Below, piece after piece: positions 24,964 to 34,778 of a stretch of 64,000 nucleotides of DNA. Each line of letters opens with the position of its first letter. Within the stretch, counting starts at the first letter, position 1. The stretch covers positions 372,001 through 436,000 of the forward strand of contig NZ_FOBW01000001.1 of assembly GCF_900109925.1 (NCBI RefSeq). The letters are read 5' to 3'. The DNA is from Mesobacillus persicus (GTDB lineage Bacteria > Bacillota > Bacilli > Bacillales > Cytobacillaceae). The position numbers were made by a program, and so were the translations under genes. The notes under the pieces are model-generated. The model saw only the letters and a list, made by a program, of their open reading frames with translations. It was not told the DNA's origin and did no database searches.

Positions 24964-25806
24964 TTAGACTTCTTTTAAGCTTTTTGCAATTCTTGTTTTA
25001 TGCAGCAATAAATCAAAATCTGAATTATTGATCTTATACTTTTCAAACTTTATTGAATCATAGATTTTAGCCTCTAACTTGGCTCTTGCCTCGAGAACAT
25101 TTATCGTTCCATCTAGTCCCTCGGCTCGCTGTCGTTTTCCATAACCCTGTTTTGTATAATACTCGGTAAACCCATCGAACCATTCTTTCGGCCTCTCTTG
25201 AACAGCCTTTGTAAAGGACGTTCTTAAGTCCTCCTGATTCACATAAATCAGAACAGGATTCAGTGGTTCAATAATACTGGCCAAAGAATTCACGTAATTC
25301 ATCACTACCTCGCTAGAAGCACCATATTTAACCATTCCAATCGTGACTGGGTTCTGGATAAAACAGCATTCAAAAATGTAGATATCGTTATTATTCATCG
25401 AATTATCACGAAATCTTGTCCAATTATCGGCGAGTAGTTCAATGTGTTTTTCTAAAGGCAATTCGTAGATATCATTTTCCGATAATTTTTTTGAAAGAGT
25501 GTTTGGTAGCTCCCTATCTCCTAATCGCTTATGGAGCTCATAACGGGATACCATCCATCCGTCAACTCTCTCAAATGCAAGTGCGTTTAAATCGTTCCTA
25601 ATTTCTTGGTATTGTTCCAAAAGGACAGCATATTCCTGATTTGTAAAAAACGAGATTGAGTCATAATCAGCAGGATGTTGAAGATTTCCCTCTAGAAAGA
25701 GCTTAGAAGAGAGGCCCTTTTCTTTTAATAGTTCAAGTATAAGTTCGGCAGTCGTAGTTTTCCCAGAGCCTGGTAGCCCCTCCACCAAGATTAACTTTGT
25801 ATCCAC
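24964..25806 (-). CDS. P-loop NTPase / small-molecule kinase-like protein
   Basis: 280 aa with Walker A GLPGSGKTT at residues 9-17 and a thymidylate/deoxynucleoside-kinase-like N-terminal region (LILVEG...AELILELLKEKG). A probable Walker B is DIYIFECCFIQNP near residue 145. Probably a nucleotide-dependent kinase, but no specific family is recognised. The start is GTG at 25806 with only weak upstream purines, so the start is uncertain. Confidence 0.7.
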   Translation of the reverse strand: MDTKLILVEGLPGSGKTTTAELILELLKEKGLSSKLFLEGNLQHPADYDSISFFTNQEYAVLLEQYQEIRNDLNALAFERVDGWMVSRYELHKRLGDRELPNTLSKKLSENDIYELPLEKHIELLADNWTRFRDNSMNNNDIYIFECCFIQNPVTIGMVKYGASSEVVMNYVNSLASIIEPLNPVLIYVNQEDLRTSFTKAVQERPKEWFDGFTEYYTKQGYGKRQRAEGLDGTINVLEARAKLEAKIYDSIKFEKYKINNSDFDLLLHKTRIAKSLKEV

Positions 25807-25880
25807 AAATATCTAATCTTCATTTCTTTGTCAGAATCATATTTTTCCATTATATACTAAAAAACAAACCCTGAAATATA

Positions 25881-25916
25881 AAAAAACGAGTATGAAACCT
25901 TTTGATTTCATACTCG
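25881..25916 (-). terminator. Terminator of LTA synthase paralog 1
   Basis: On the minus strand CGAGTATGAAA...TTTCATACTCG is followed by TTTTTTT. An almost identical terminator follows paralog 2. Confidence 0.88.
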
Positions 25917-25935
25917 GCAAGAACCCCTATTAGAC

Positions 25936-27891
25936 TCACTTTTTATTCCCCTTCTGATTACCGTCCAAATTATACTGATAGTCTTCCGGGTCCACCGGAG
26001 TGAAATCTTTCGGTGTATAAAATCGTAACAAGTCACCGTTTACAACTTTGTCAGAGAGCTCCAATCTTTGCTTTACCCGATCACGGTATTTTTTCGCTTC
26101 TTCTAGTTGATCTTCTTTTATTTGTTTACCTGTCAGTGAATCATAGAATTTCCCTTCGACAAGAGTATATTCAGGGCTGACGAAATCCCCATTTCGAAAC
26201 GGAACTAAATCATCGTGATCTTCAGAAAAGACATCGGTACCGAAATGAATATACCTTCTTGTGTCCATTCCCAACAAGTGAAGCAGTGTAGGAAGAAGAT
26301 CAATTTGTCCGGTATACTCATGAATGATTTTCCCTTCAATCCCTGGTACATGGATGAATAATGGAGTCCTTTGCAGTCCAGCGCTCTCAAACGGCGTGAT
26401 TTCTCTTCCAATTACTTGTTCCATTGCTTTATTATGATTATTCGAAATCCCGTAATGGTCTCCATACATGATGATGATGCTATTGTCATATAAACCCGAT
26501 GTTTTAAGATAATTGAAAAATTGCTCCAGGGCTTCATCGGCATACCGAGCCGTTTGGAAATAGTTATCCACCGTCTTATTCCCAGTTGTATGCGGAGCAA
26601 TGCTTGCCTCGTCTTCGCTAATTTTAAAAGGATAATGGTGTGTAACCGTAATAAAATTCGCGTAAAAGGGCTGAGGTAAGGACTCTAACAACGGAATCGA
26701 TTGTTCGAAGAATGGTTTATCCATTAAACCATAATCCGCCATATCCGCCTCTTTCAGCTGATAATAACTAGAATCAAAGAAGTGGTCGTAGCCAAAAGAT
26801 TTATAGATTTGATCTCGATTCCAAAAGCTTCCCTTATTTCCATGAAAGACGGCGGAAGTATACCCTTGCTGCCCTAAAATGGCCGGAGCACTTTGGTAGG
26901 TATTTAAGCCTTTTGTTGTGAAAGCTGACCCTTGTGGCAATCCGTAAAGAGAATTGGCCAGCATAAATTCCGCATCAGACGTTTTCCCTTGCGCGGTTTG
27001 ATGAAAAAAATTATTAAAGTACAGCATGTTTTCTTCCTGTGTTAATGAATTTAAGAATGGGGTCACTTCTTCCCCGTGCAGGTTGTAATGAATAAGAAAG
27101 TTTTGGATTGACTCCATATGGACATAAATGACGTTCATCCCTTTTCCTGCTCCAAAGTAATCTGGGTTTGGACGCGCTTGATTCGACTTAGTATAGTTAA
27201 TCACTTCTGTTATGTCATCGCCGCTAGCCAAAACTCTTTGAGCCGTTGCTTTTGTACTTTGAACGGTGTCATAAATGGTGTAATTATACATTCCCAAATA
27301 TTTAACAATGTAATTCCGGTCAAACCCTCTCGTTAATAGTTCCGGACGATCTGCTTCAGCTAAAGCTAGACTAATAGATGAAACGCCTAAAGCCACCAAC
27401 AAAATGCCAAAAACCTTTTTCCGAGCCATATCGACTATGTCGATTTTTACAATTTTAAAGACAACCAGCCCGACTAGTACCAACACGTCTACAAAGAATA
27501 GTAGGTCTAAAGGGTTTACCAGGGATGTAACACTTCCGCTTACATCGCCGAAGTTTTTGGTTTGGGTCAAAGTCGGCAGGGTGATGAAATCCGTGAAGAA
27601 GCGATAATACAGGACGTTTGCATATAAAAGAATCGACATGAACGTGTAAATGATGACCAGCCCTATATACGTGTTTCTCCCTTTTAGGAATAACGACAAA
27701 CCTAAAAAGAAAAGAGCTGTCCCCAGAGGGTTTAAAATTAAGATTAAGCTCTGAAGGATATTTTCAATCCCTAAATCGAACTGTGTAGATTGAACAAAGT
27801 ACGTTTTCAACCATAGAAAAATAACAGCAATCATATAAAATCCAAGTAAGCTTTGTGAAACCTTTGCATTCTTGAATAATTTTTTATTCAT
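25936..27891 (-). CDS. Lipoteichoic acid synthase family protein, paralog 1
   Basis: 651 aa: five N-terminal membrane helices (about 1-185) then an extracellular sulfatase-like domain. The nucleophile Thr is in QGKTSDAEF, followed by SLYGLPQGSAF; metal and substrate residues lie in VFHGNKGSFWNRD, THHYPF and YGDHYG. Polymerises glycerophosphate from phosphatidylglycerol on the outer membrane face, or acts as a primase or alternative synthase (YfnI/YqgS-like). ATG at 27891 follows AGAAGGGTAAAA. Long identical stretches with the next paralog indicate tandem duplication. Confidence 0.93.
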   Translation of the reverse strand: MNKKLFKNAKVSQSLLGFYMIAVIFLWLKTYFVQSTQFDLGIENILQSLILILNPLGTALFFLGLSLFLKGRNTYIGLVIIYTFMSILLYANVLYYRFFTDFITLPTLTQTKNFGDVSGSVTSLVNPLDLLFFVDVLVLVGLVVFKIVKIDIVDMARKKVFGILLVALGVSSISLALAEADRPELLTRGFDRNYIVKYLGMYNYTIYDTVQSTKATAQRVLASGDDITEVINYTKSNQARPNPDYFGAGKGMNVIYVHMESIQNFLIHYNLHGEEVTPFLNSLTQEENMLYFNNFFHQTAQGKTSDAEFMLANSLYGLPQGSAFTTKGLNTYQSAPAILGQQGYTSAVFHGNKGSFWNRDQIYKSFGYDHFFDSSYYQLKEADMADYGLMDKPFFEQSIPLLESLPQPFYANFITVTHHYPFKISEDEASIAPHTTGNKTVDNYFQTARYADEALEQFFNYLKTSGLYDNSIIIMYGDHYGISNNHNKAMEQVIGREITPFESAGLQRTPLFIHVPGIEGKIIHEYTGQIDLLPTLLHLLGMDTRRYIHFGTDVFSEDHDDLVPFRNGDFVSPEYTLVEGKFYDSLTGKQIKEDQLEEAKKYRDRVKQRLELSDKVVNGDLLRFYTPKDFTPVDPEDYQYNLDGNQKGNKK

Positions 27892-28034
27892 TTTTACCCT
27901 TCTCTCTAAGCATTTTTATCAAAGATATGTGTGCAGCCAAACTTCTTCTCAACACATTCCAATCCGATTAAAATGCCCCCTGAACTTAAGGGCTTAAATG
28001 GACTCCAGCATAAATATATGTATATATTAAACCA

Positions 28035-28511
28035 TTGAAGCTTGCCCTAAACACCTTACAGGAATTCCCAACGTTTTGGTCTTATGTGATTGAACTGGAA
28101 CAACAAATGAGAATAGACTTATTAACTAGCCTATATAACCGAAATTATTTATATAATCATTTTCATCAGTTAGTCCAAGAAGGTTCAATCATGCTAATTG
28201 ACTTAGATGGTTCAAACAAGTGAATGATCAGTACGGACAAGACATAGCGGACCAAGTCCTCATGAAAGTTAGACATCGGTTAAAACAAAACATCTATACA
28301 GAAGATTTAGCTATTCCATTGGTGAAGATGAATTTGTTCTCGTGGACAAACTTTGCACATCTAAAATCCGTTTCTGCGAGTATTGGAATTGTACATTTTC
28401 CCCGAGATGGAAACAACTTAAGTGAACTACTGAAAAAAAGCAGATATAGCCATGTATCCTGCCAAAAGAGCTCGCAAAAATACTTATATTATTTTTACAT
28501 CTTATACATAA
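28035..28511 (+). pseudogene. Decayed GGDEF-domain (diguanylate cyclase) gene
   Basis: Remnant of a GGDEF domain split by frameshifts. Segment 1: DLLTSLYNRNYL...GSIMLIDLDGSNK then stop. Segment 2, another frame: NDQYGQDIADQVL. The catalytic loop, read in a third frame near 28306, is SIGEDEFVLV (GEDEF). Segment 3: SASIGIVHFPRDGNNLSELLKK, shifting again at an 8-A run to KADIAMYPAKRARKN, ending at TAA 28511. At least three indels; no ribosome binding site or N-terminal input domain. Non-functional. Confidence 0.85.
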
Positions 28512-28550
28512 AGAAGCATCGGTGTTGACTGGAACCGATGCTTTTTATTA
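28512..28550 (+). terminator. Terminator after the GGDEF remnant
   Basis: AAGCATCGGT...ACCGATGCTT followed by TTTATT. It has outlived the gene it served. Confidence 0.8.
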
Positions 28551-28670
28551 TATGAATGACAGCTGGAAATCTTCCTTATTTTCTGAGAGTCCTTCAGTTG
28601 AAAATCAATCTTGTCATACATGTTCAGACTAAACTAAGCCCATATTAGTATAAGAAATAAATGTTTAGGG

Positions 28671-28859
28671 GTGAAGATTATCGGATTCTTTAAAGAACGA
28701 AGAAAAGCCAAACTGCAATCCAAAAATAAATGTCCAGACTGTCGAGGCAGAGGATTCCATGCCTTTGCAGGAAGTGATTTTTTCGCATCGCACCCTTCTT
28801 CATGTACAGGGTGCAGCGGCAGTGGTTTGTTTACCCATTGGGAAAAGAACAATGGGTAG
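28671..28859 (+). CDS. 62-aa protein with DnaJ-like CxxCxGxG zinc motifs
   Basis: Small basic protein with CPDCRGRG at about residues 21-28 and CTGCSGSG at about 45-52, the paired motif of half a DnaJ-type zinc-binding domain. It could be a minimal zinc chaperone-like or tRNA/protein-binding module. The start is a GTG at 28671; TTAGGG abuts it, so the start is not firmly fixed. Not recognised as a named family. Confidence 0.6.
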   Translation: MKIIGFFKERRKAKLQSKNKCPDCRGRGFHAFAGSDFFASHPSSCTGCSGSGLFTHWEKNNG

Positions 28860-28881
28860 TCCTTTAATGCCTATAAAAAAC

Positions 28882-28920
28882 AAACGAGTATGAAACCTCT
28901 TGCGATTTCATACTCGTTCA
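28882..28920 (-). terminator. Terminator of LTA synthase paralog 2
   Basis: On the minus strand CGAGTATGAAATCG...TTTCATACTCG followed by TTTGTTTTTT. It is the sister of the terminator at 25881-25916. Confidence 0.85.
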
Positions 28921-28947
28921 TCCCTTTATAAAGTTCTTTCCATTATT

Positions 28948-30888
28948 CTATTCCTGGTTCTCCAAACTATAGGAATAGTTTGACCGATCCACTTGCCTAA
29001 AGCCTTCAGGTGTGTAAAATCGTATCAAATCCCCATTCACGACTTTATCGGAGAAATCTAATTTCTGTTTTGCATTATCACGGTATTTTTGGGCTTCTTC
29101 TAGCTGTTCCTCTTCAATAAGCTCTCCTGTGTTTGAATCATAAAACTTCCCTTCTGCTAAAGTAAATTTCGGACTCACAAAGTCGCCATTCCTGAACGGG
29201 ATAAGATCATCATGCTCCTCTGATAATAGATCCGTTCCAAAGTGGACATATTTTCTTGTGTCCACCCCTAGTAGATGAAGAAGTGTAGGAAGAAGATCAA
29301 TTTGTCCGCTATATTCATGAATCGTTTGGCTTTCTATGCCAGGTACATGAATAAATAAAGGAGTTCGCTGCAAGCCTGCACTTTCAAAAGCAGTCACTTC
29401 TTTTCCTATCACCTGTTCCATTGCTTGCGTATGATTATTTGAAATTCCATAATGATCACCAAACAGAATAATTATGCTAGTATCATATAGCCCAGAACTT
29501 TTGAGGTAGTCAAAGAATTGTGCCAAGGCCTCATCAGCATACCGAGCCGTCTGAAAGTAATTATCTACCGTCTTATCCCCAGTGGTATGAGGAGCAATGG
29601 TTGCCTCTCCTTCATTAATTTTAAATGGATAATGGTGTGTAACCGTAATGAACTTGGCGTAAAATGGCTGTGGCAACGACTCTAATAAAGGAATCGATTG
29701 GTTAAAAAATGGCTTGTCCATTAATCCATACTCAGCCAAATCGCCCTCATTTAAATGATAATAACTTGAATCAAAAAAATGATCGTACCCGAAGGATTTA
29801 TAGATTTCATTTCGATTCCAAAAGCTTCCATCATTCCCGTGGAAAACGGCTGAGGTATAACCTTGTTGTCCCAGTATGGCGGGAGCCGCATGGTATGTAT
29901 TTAACCCCTTTGTAGTAAAAGCCGAGCCCTGTGGCAATCCGTATAAAGAGTTTGCTGCCATAAACTCCGAATCAGAAGTTTTCCCTTGGGCGGTTTGATG
30001 AAAGAAGTTATCAAAATATAACATGTTTTCTTCAGATTGTAAGGAATTTAAAAATGGTGTTACCTCTTCCCCGTGGAGTTTATAATCAATGAGAAAGTTT
30101 TGTAGGGATTCCAATTGAACATAAATCACATTCATCCCTTCACCTGCACCAAAATACTCTGGGTTTGGTTTAGCTTGATTCGACTTCGTGTAGTTGATGA
30201 CCTCAACGATATCATCGCTATTTGCCCAGACTCGTTGCGCGGATGCTCGCGTACTTTGGACAGCATCATAAATAGTATAGTTGTACATGCCTAAATACTT
30301 CACTATGTAGTTCCGGTCAAACCCTCTTGTCAATAATTCGGGACGGTCAGCCTCGGTTAAAGCTAGATTAAAGGTAGAGATTCCTATAGCAAGACAAAAA
30401 ATCGCAGCAACTTTCCTTCTCCCTAATTTATTCGTCTCTCTTCTCACAACTTTGCTAGATAGTAGAAAAACCAGCAACAAAGTATCCGAAAAAAAGAGGA
30501 GATCATAGGGCTTTAGAAGTGTTAGGACACTGCCACTGACATCACCAAAATTTTGTGTCTGTGTTAAAGTCGGCAACGTGATAAAATCATTGAAAAAGCG
30601 ATAATACAGGATATTGGCATATAAAAGAAATGACATGAGCAGCTGCAGACAAATCAGGCTTGTGTATTTCCTTTTTCCTCTAAAGAAGAAAGCAAAGGCT
30701 AAAAATAACAAAGCTGAACCCAATGGATTTAAAAATAAAATCAAATGCTGAATAAGATTTTCAATCCCAAGGTTGAACTGTGTAATTTGTACGATATAGG
30801 TCTTCCACCAAACAAGAACAGCGGCAAGGCTGTAAAAGGAAATAAAGTTGTTTGAATGTAATGAATCCTTATAGAGGCGACTTTCCAC
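28948..30888 (-). CDS. Lipoteichoic acid synthase family protein, paralog 2
   Basis: 646 aa with the same architecture as paralog 1: five N-terminal helices, then a sulfatase-like domain with the nucleophile Thr in QGKTSDSEF, and VFHGNDGSFWNRN, THHYPF and FGDHYG. The catalytic domains are nearly identical between paralogs while the membrane part has diverged more. GTG at 30888 follows AAGGAAGGG. Both copies keep the active-site residues, so both should be functional. Confidence 0.93.
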   Translation of the reverse strand: MESRLYKDSLHSNNFISFYSLAAVLVWWKTYIVQITQFNLGIENLIQHLILFLNPLGSALLFLAFAFFFRGKRKYTSLICLQLLMSFLLYANILYYRFFNDFITLPTLTQTQNFGDVSGSVLTLLKPYDLLFFSDTLLLVFLLSSKVVRRETNKLGRRKVAAIFCLAIGISTFNLALTEADRPELLTRGFDRNYIVKYLGMYNYTIYDAVQSTRASAQRVWANSDDIVEVINYTKSNQAKPNPEYFGAGEGMNVIYVQLESLQNFLIDYKLHGEEVTPFLNSLQSEENMLYFDNFFHQTAQGKTSDSEFMAANSLYGLPQGSAFTTKGLNTYHAAPAILGQQGYTSAVFHGNDGSFWNRNEIYKSFGYDHFFDSSYYHLNEGDLAEYGLMDKPFFNQSIPLLESLPQPFYAKFITVTHHYPFKINEGEATIAPHTTGDKTVDNYFQTARYADEALAQFFDYLKSSGLYDTSIIILFGDHYGISNNHTQAMEQVIGKEVTAFESAGLQRTPLFIHVPGIESQTIHEYSGQIDLLPTLLHLLGVDTRKYVHFGTDLLSEEHDDLIPFRNGDFVSPKFTLAEGKFYDSNTGELIEEEQLEEAQKYRDNAKQKLDFSDKVVNGDLIRFYTPEGFRQVDRSNYSYSLENQE

Positions 30889-31146
30889 TTGTGACCCTTC
30901 CTTCGCTTAACATTTTCTACTATTCAGTATTTAATCAAGGTAGTGATATAACAGGACCGAGCAGCCATGGATCCAACATTTATATGTATCTATTAAAATG
31001 GAATATTTTTAAAAATGAAATCCTAGCTTTTTCCTATTTATAAGACGAATAGAGTTCATAAAAAGTTTCGTTGACATGAACATATCTCTCGAACAGAATT
31101 CACCGCGAACAAACAAAGAACCTTATCTTTAAACAAACCTAAAAAA

Positions 31147-31174
31147 AAGAGCAGCCCTGATCAGCTGCTCTTTC
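31147..31174 (-). terminator. Terminator of the LLM oxidoreductase gene
   Basis: On the minus strand AAAGAGCAGCTGATCAGGGCTGCTCTTTTTTTT. Confidence 0.85.
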
Positions 31175-31195
31175 ATGGTGCCAGGCACCTACCAG
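31175..31195. repeat. GGTGCCAGGCACC palindrome, copy 8
   Basis: Core at 31177-31189. It directly abuts the LLM oxidoreductase stop codon (31196). Confidence 0.85.
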
Positions 31196-32197
31196 TTATT
31201 TTCCATCCACAATGTCTTTGAGGATTTGGTAGGAGCGTTTTTGTTTTTCTGGGTCGTATATGTAGGATACGGCCATGATTTCATCGACTTTGTATTTTTC
31301 TTGGAAAGCGGTCATCTGGTCGCGAACGGATTCTTTGCTTCCTGATAATGTGACGCTAGACATCCCTGCAGCCATTTCTTTTTCCATTGGATTCCATATC
31401 GTATCCATGCTTTCAACAGGGGGTTGTAAAAACATTTGTGAACCACGGACGACATTAAGGAAAAATTGTTGCATCGTGGTCGATAAGAATTTGGCTTCTT
31501 CATCACTTTCCGCTGCAATGACATTCAGACACACCATCATATATGGCTTATCTAAATACTCAGATGGTTTAAATCGTTTTCGATATATCGAAATGGCCTC
31601 TTCCATATATCTTGGCGCAAAATGCGAAGCAAACACATAAGGTAAGCCTAAACTTGCAGCTAAATAAGCTGAGTCGGTCGAAGACCCAAGAATATATAGC
31701 GGTACATTTGTGCCAACTCCAGGGTATGCTTTCACATAATCCTGCTTTTCTTCCGGTCCAAAATAAGTAAGCAGGGAATCGACATCCTCAGGGAATGTAT
31801 ACACAGAATCATTTTTAGATCGCCTTAAAGCACTAGCTGTCATCATATCTGTTCCTGGAGCACGACCAAGGCCAAGATCCAAGCGCCCGGGGTAAATGGT
31901 TGCCATTGTGCCAAATTGCTCAGCCACGACTAGAGGTGCATGGTTCGGAAGCATCACTCCTCCAGAACCGACCCGAATTTTTTTCGTGTGCTCTAATGTA
32001 TGTTTAATCAAAATCGAAGTAGCCGAACTAACCAGTGTTGGCGTATTATGATGTTCTGCAATCCAATATCGGTTATACCCCATCTCCTCTGTTGCTTGTG
32101 CAAGATCCACCATCGCGTCAATCGCATCTTTCGGACCTTGTCCTTCGCGAATAGGAGCTAAATTAAGTACGGAAACAGGGATATTTAAATGTGTCAA
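31196..32197 (-). CDS. LLM-class flavin-dependent oxidoreductase (luciferase-like)
   Basis: 333-aa bacterial-luciferase-like monooxygenase of the YceB/alkanal type. N-terminal [54 protein letters not shown] and [12 protein letters not shown] are characteristic of this branch. Uses reduced FMN and O2; substrate unknown. The start is TTG at 32197, 9 nt after AAAGGA. Confidence 0.92.
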   Translation of the reverse strand: MTHLNIPVSVLNLAPIREGQGPKDAIDAMVDLAQATEEMGYNRYWIAEHHNTPTLVSSATSILIKHTLEHTKKIRVGSGGVMLPNHAPLVVAEQFGTMATIYPGRLDLGLGRAPGTDMMTASALRRSKNDSVYTFPEDVDSLLTYFGPEEKQDYVKAYPGVGTNVPLYILGSSTDSAYLAASLGLPYVFASHFAPRYMEEAISIYRKRFKPSEYLDKPYMMVCLNVIAAESDEEAKFLSTTMQQFFLNVVRGSQMFLQPPVESMDTIWNPMEKEMAAGMSSVTLSGSKESVRDQMTAFQEKYKVDEIMAVSYIYDPEKQKRSYQILKDIVDGK

Positions 32198-32347
32198 TTT
32201 GAATGTTCCTTTCTAAAATGAATTACTACTATAGTAACAATATGTAATTAGGAAACAAACTTTTCTGCTTAAACACACCCGACTTTTACAGTCCTAATAT
32301 AAAATTTTTGATTCAAAATCCAGTACACACTTGAATGAACCCCACAC

Positions 32348-32392
32348 AAAAAAGAGTACTAACTGTTTTAGAACTAAAAGCAGTTAGCACCC
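32348..32392 (-). terminator. Terminator of the DUF4145-like gene
   Basis: On the minus strand GTGCTAACTG...CAGTTAGTAC followed by TCTTTTTT. Confidence 0.75.
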
Positions 32393-32398
32393 ATTATT

Positions 32399-33922
32399 TT
32401 ACTCCTCTAAAAGAGGGATATGCACTTCAACCCCTAAACGGTCGAAGATTTTTTTAAACGTTTCAAGACCTGATTTAGGATTGATTTTCGTTTCTAAATA
32501 ATACGTTTCACCAGTAATGGATTCGAAGGTATGCTGTTGTGTGAAAGGGCGATTATCCTTATGAACAGGCTTTAGAGCAATCGCATACCTGTCCCCTCGA
32601 TCGGTCGAGCCTAGGGTAATCCCATTTTCGACGAGCGGGTGTAATGGAAGATCCTTTGATTCAATCCATTTTAACCCCTCCTTCCAAAAAGAAGAAACGC
32701 TTTCCCCACGAATAATCGTCGTCCCATCACCTAGTTTTACATGGACATAAAGAGATTCCCATTTCTTATAGGCTCTACGGTTGTCTTGACTAGGTGCTTC
32801 TTCTTCTACGGTTACATTCACTTTATTCTTTATTTGCTCAAAAAGCTTTTCAACCGTACCAGTCCCCACATTCTCATATTTAGCCAGGATGACCAATTCT
32901 TTAGGGAGCTGACCGACGGTTTCAATTTGGTCTGAATTCAACTGCCTTAATAGACTAGGACTGCCGGTAAATTCAGCTGACACTAGCGGGATCTTAGCGA
33001 GCTCTTCAGTTACAACAATGTGGCGATCTCTATAAAAGAAAAACAACTCCCCAGGTCGTTCGACGATTAATTTTCTTCGTGCTTTTTCCTCTTCAATATA
33101 CGTTTTTAGTTCCTCAAAAAAGATTTCGTCATTTTTATCACTAAAACGTTTCACATGTTTGTGTAAACCTTCGAGATTGCTTGGTAGCTCACTCATAATC
33201 CGCGCTTGTTGTTCAGCCCCTAATCGAATCAGGTAAGTTTCAGATTTATCAAAACGCTGCGGCAAAAGAAACGCATCGCGGAGAAAATAAGGGACCTCTA
33301 GCTTTTTACCTTTATACGTGAGGGTTCTTATCGTTGTAAATCCAGGGAGCTCTTTCACCTCTGGCCTCTCCTCTGTTGTAACAGCTGCCTCTTCAAAGGC
33401 CGGTGCATCCTCAGGCTTCGGAGGTGGATTCCTAAGAAGTTCCTCCAACGTTTTCAAGCGAACCTCAAGCTCGGACATATCATAACTTTGTTCTACTTGT
33501 GGGGATGGGTCTTGGTAGTCTGGAACCACGACATCAACGGGACCATAAACTTCTACATACCATTTGACAATCTCGTACAAGGCTTCCCATGACAACAACG
33601 CTTCTGAATAGCGGAACTTTCTAGCATCATGCGCTGCCTGGTTTCCATTCTTTCTCACTTGATGAAGGGCATCCCGGATTTCAGGAATCAAATATCCATT
33701 TTCATTTAGAAGATCAAGCCGTTCTTTTAAGTTAGTCCTAGGATCTTCCACTATTTGTTCGGCATAAGTAACCTGTTGCAAAATGTTTTCAATGAAAACC
33801 CGTGAATGCGTCAACATCGTCCTTGGGCTAGTAAATATACTATTCTCTAACTCTTTAGCAAGCAACGCTAGTTCTTTAGAGATAGGTTCTAAAAATTGAT
33901 AAAAATACCCCTGATTGTTCAT
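32399..33922 (-). CDS. DUF4145-type N-terminal domain protein with alpha-CTD-like helical motif
   Basis: 507 aa. Residues 1-125 (SRVFIENILQQV..., LNENGYLIPEIRDALHQVRKNGNQAAHD) are the DUF4145 HEPN-like helical fold that also caps HsdR restriction subunits. A proline/acid linker follows, then an uncharacterised middle. LNSDQIETVGQLPKELVI with NVGTGTVEKLFEQIK (about 316-350) resembles the helix-hairpin-helix of the RNA polymerase alpha C-terminal domain. No nuclease or helicase motif is present. A nucleic-acid-associated role is inferred only. Confidence 0.6.
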   Translation of the reverse strand: MNNQGYFYQFLEPISKELALLAKELENSIFTSPRTMLTHSRVFIENILQQVTYAEQIVEDPRTNLKERLDLLNENGYLIPEIRDALHQVRKNGNQAAHDARKFRYSEALLSWEALYEIVKWYVEVYGPVDVVVPDYQDPSPQVEQSYDMSELEVRLKTLEELLRNPPPKPEDAPAFEEAAVTTEERPEVKELPGFTTIRTLTYKGKKLEVPYFLRDAFLLPQRFDKSETYLIRLGAEQQARIMSELPSNLEGLHKHVKRFSDKNDEIFFEELKTYIEEEKARRKLIVERPGELFFFYRDRHIVVTEELAKIPLVSAEFTGSPSLLRQLNSDQIETVGQLPKELVILAKYENVGTGTVEKLFEQIKNKVNVTVEEEAPSQDNRRAYKKWESLYVHVKLGDGTTIIRGESVSSFWKEGLKWIESKDLPLHPLVENGITLGSTDRGDRYAIALKPVHKDNRPFTQQHTFESITGETYYLETKINPKSGLETFKKIFDRLGVEVHIPLLEE

Positions 33923-34094
33923 TCCATTTCCTCCGTTTACTGCTGTATAGAAATAATTTTATCATACCATGTAAGGATAGATGGAAGTTTTCTTCCTATT
34001 TGTGTTCACTTACTAGAAGTTTTAGATATAAGAATAGAATCATTGGTTGTATAATAATTCTTGATCATCTTCATTTTAATAGGAGGAAAAGGAA

Positions 34095-34646
34095 ATGGTT
34101 GTGAATTCAAAAATGTTTTCTATAAATGGATTACAATACACTGTTAGGTCGGCTATCCATGACGATGCCAAAAACCTGTCAGATGTCCGAGTGAAAATTG
34201 ATGGTGAAACTGAGAATTTGGATAGAGAAAAAGGTGAAGCGTACATAGACGAGGCCGGTTTTAAGCGGATGATCAAAGAAGATACAGAAAGGAGTAGGAA
34301 CCTATTTTTAGTGGCTGTAGTGAACAAAAGGATTGTTGGTTTTTCGAGATGTGAAGGCAGCAAACTGAAAAGAACCTCCCATAAAGTCGAGTTTGGTGTA
34401 TGTGTTTTAGAAGAATTTTGGGGATATGGAATCGGAAAGAATCTTTTACTAGAGTCCATCCATTGGGCAGAGCATAATCAAGTGAATAAGATAACTTTAA
34501 GTGTTCTCGAAACAAACGAAAATGCGATCAAACTATATAAAAAATATGGTTTTGAAGTGGAAGGCGTTTTAAAGAAAGATAAGCTTCTTTCTGATGGCAA
34601 CTACTATAATACCCTTTTAATGGCTAGGTTTAATGGAGTAGAGTAA
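34095..34646 (+). CDS. GNAT-family N-acetyltransferase
   Basis: 183 aa; a RimI/RimJ-like fold with VEFGVCVLEEFWGYGIGKNLL (acetyl-CoA-binding Gx-x-GxG region, about 100-120) and the TLSVLETNENAIKLYKKYGFEVEG tail. ATG at 34095 is 8 nt after AGGAGG. The C-terminal pattern fits ribosomal-protein or small-molecule acetyltransferases; the acceptor is unknown. Confidence 0.88.
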   Translation: MVVNSKMFSINGLQYTVRSAIHDDAKNLSDVRVKIDGETENLDREKGEAYIDEAGFKRMIKEDTERSRNLFLVAVVNKRIVGFSRCEGSKLKRTSHKVEFGVCVLEEFWGYGIGKNLLLESIHWAEHNQVNKITLSVLETNENAIKLYKKYGFEVEGVLKKDKLLSDGNYYNTLLMARFNGVE

Positions 34647-34778
34647 AGGAAATCGAGCTACTCTCTCCAATCTTTACCCGTTAATGATAAGTCACTAGTT
34701 TCAATCTTTCGCATGGTTGTACCCAGTACTTCCCACTCTAGGGCCCTCCTACTACAATCGGCGGTTAGATATTTGAAA

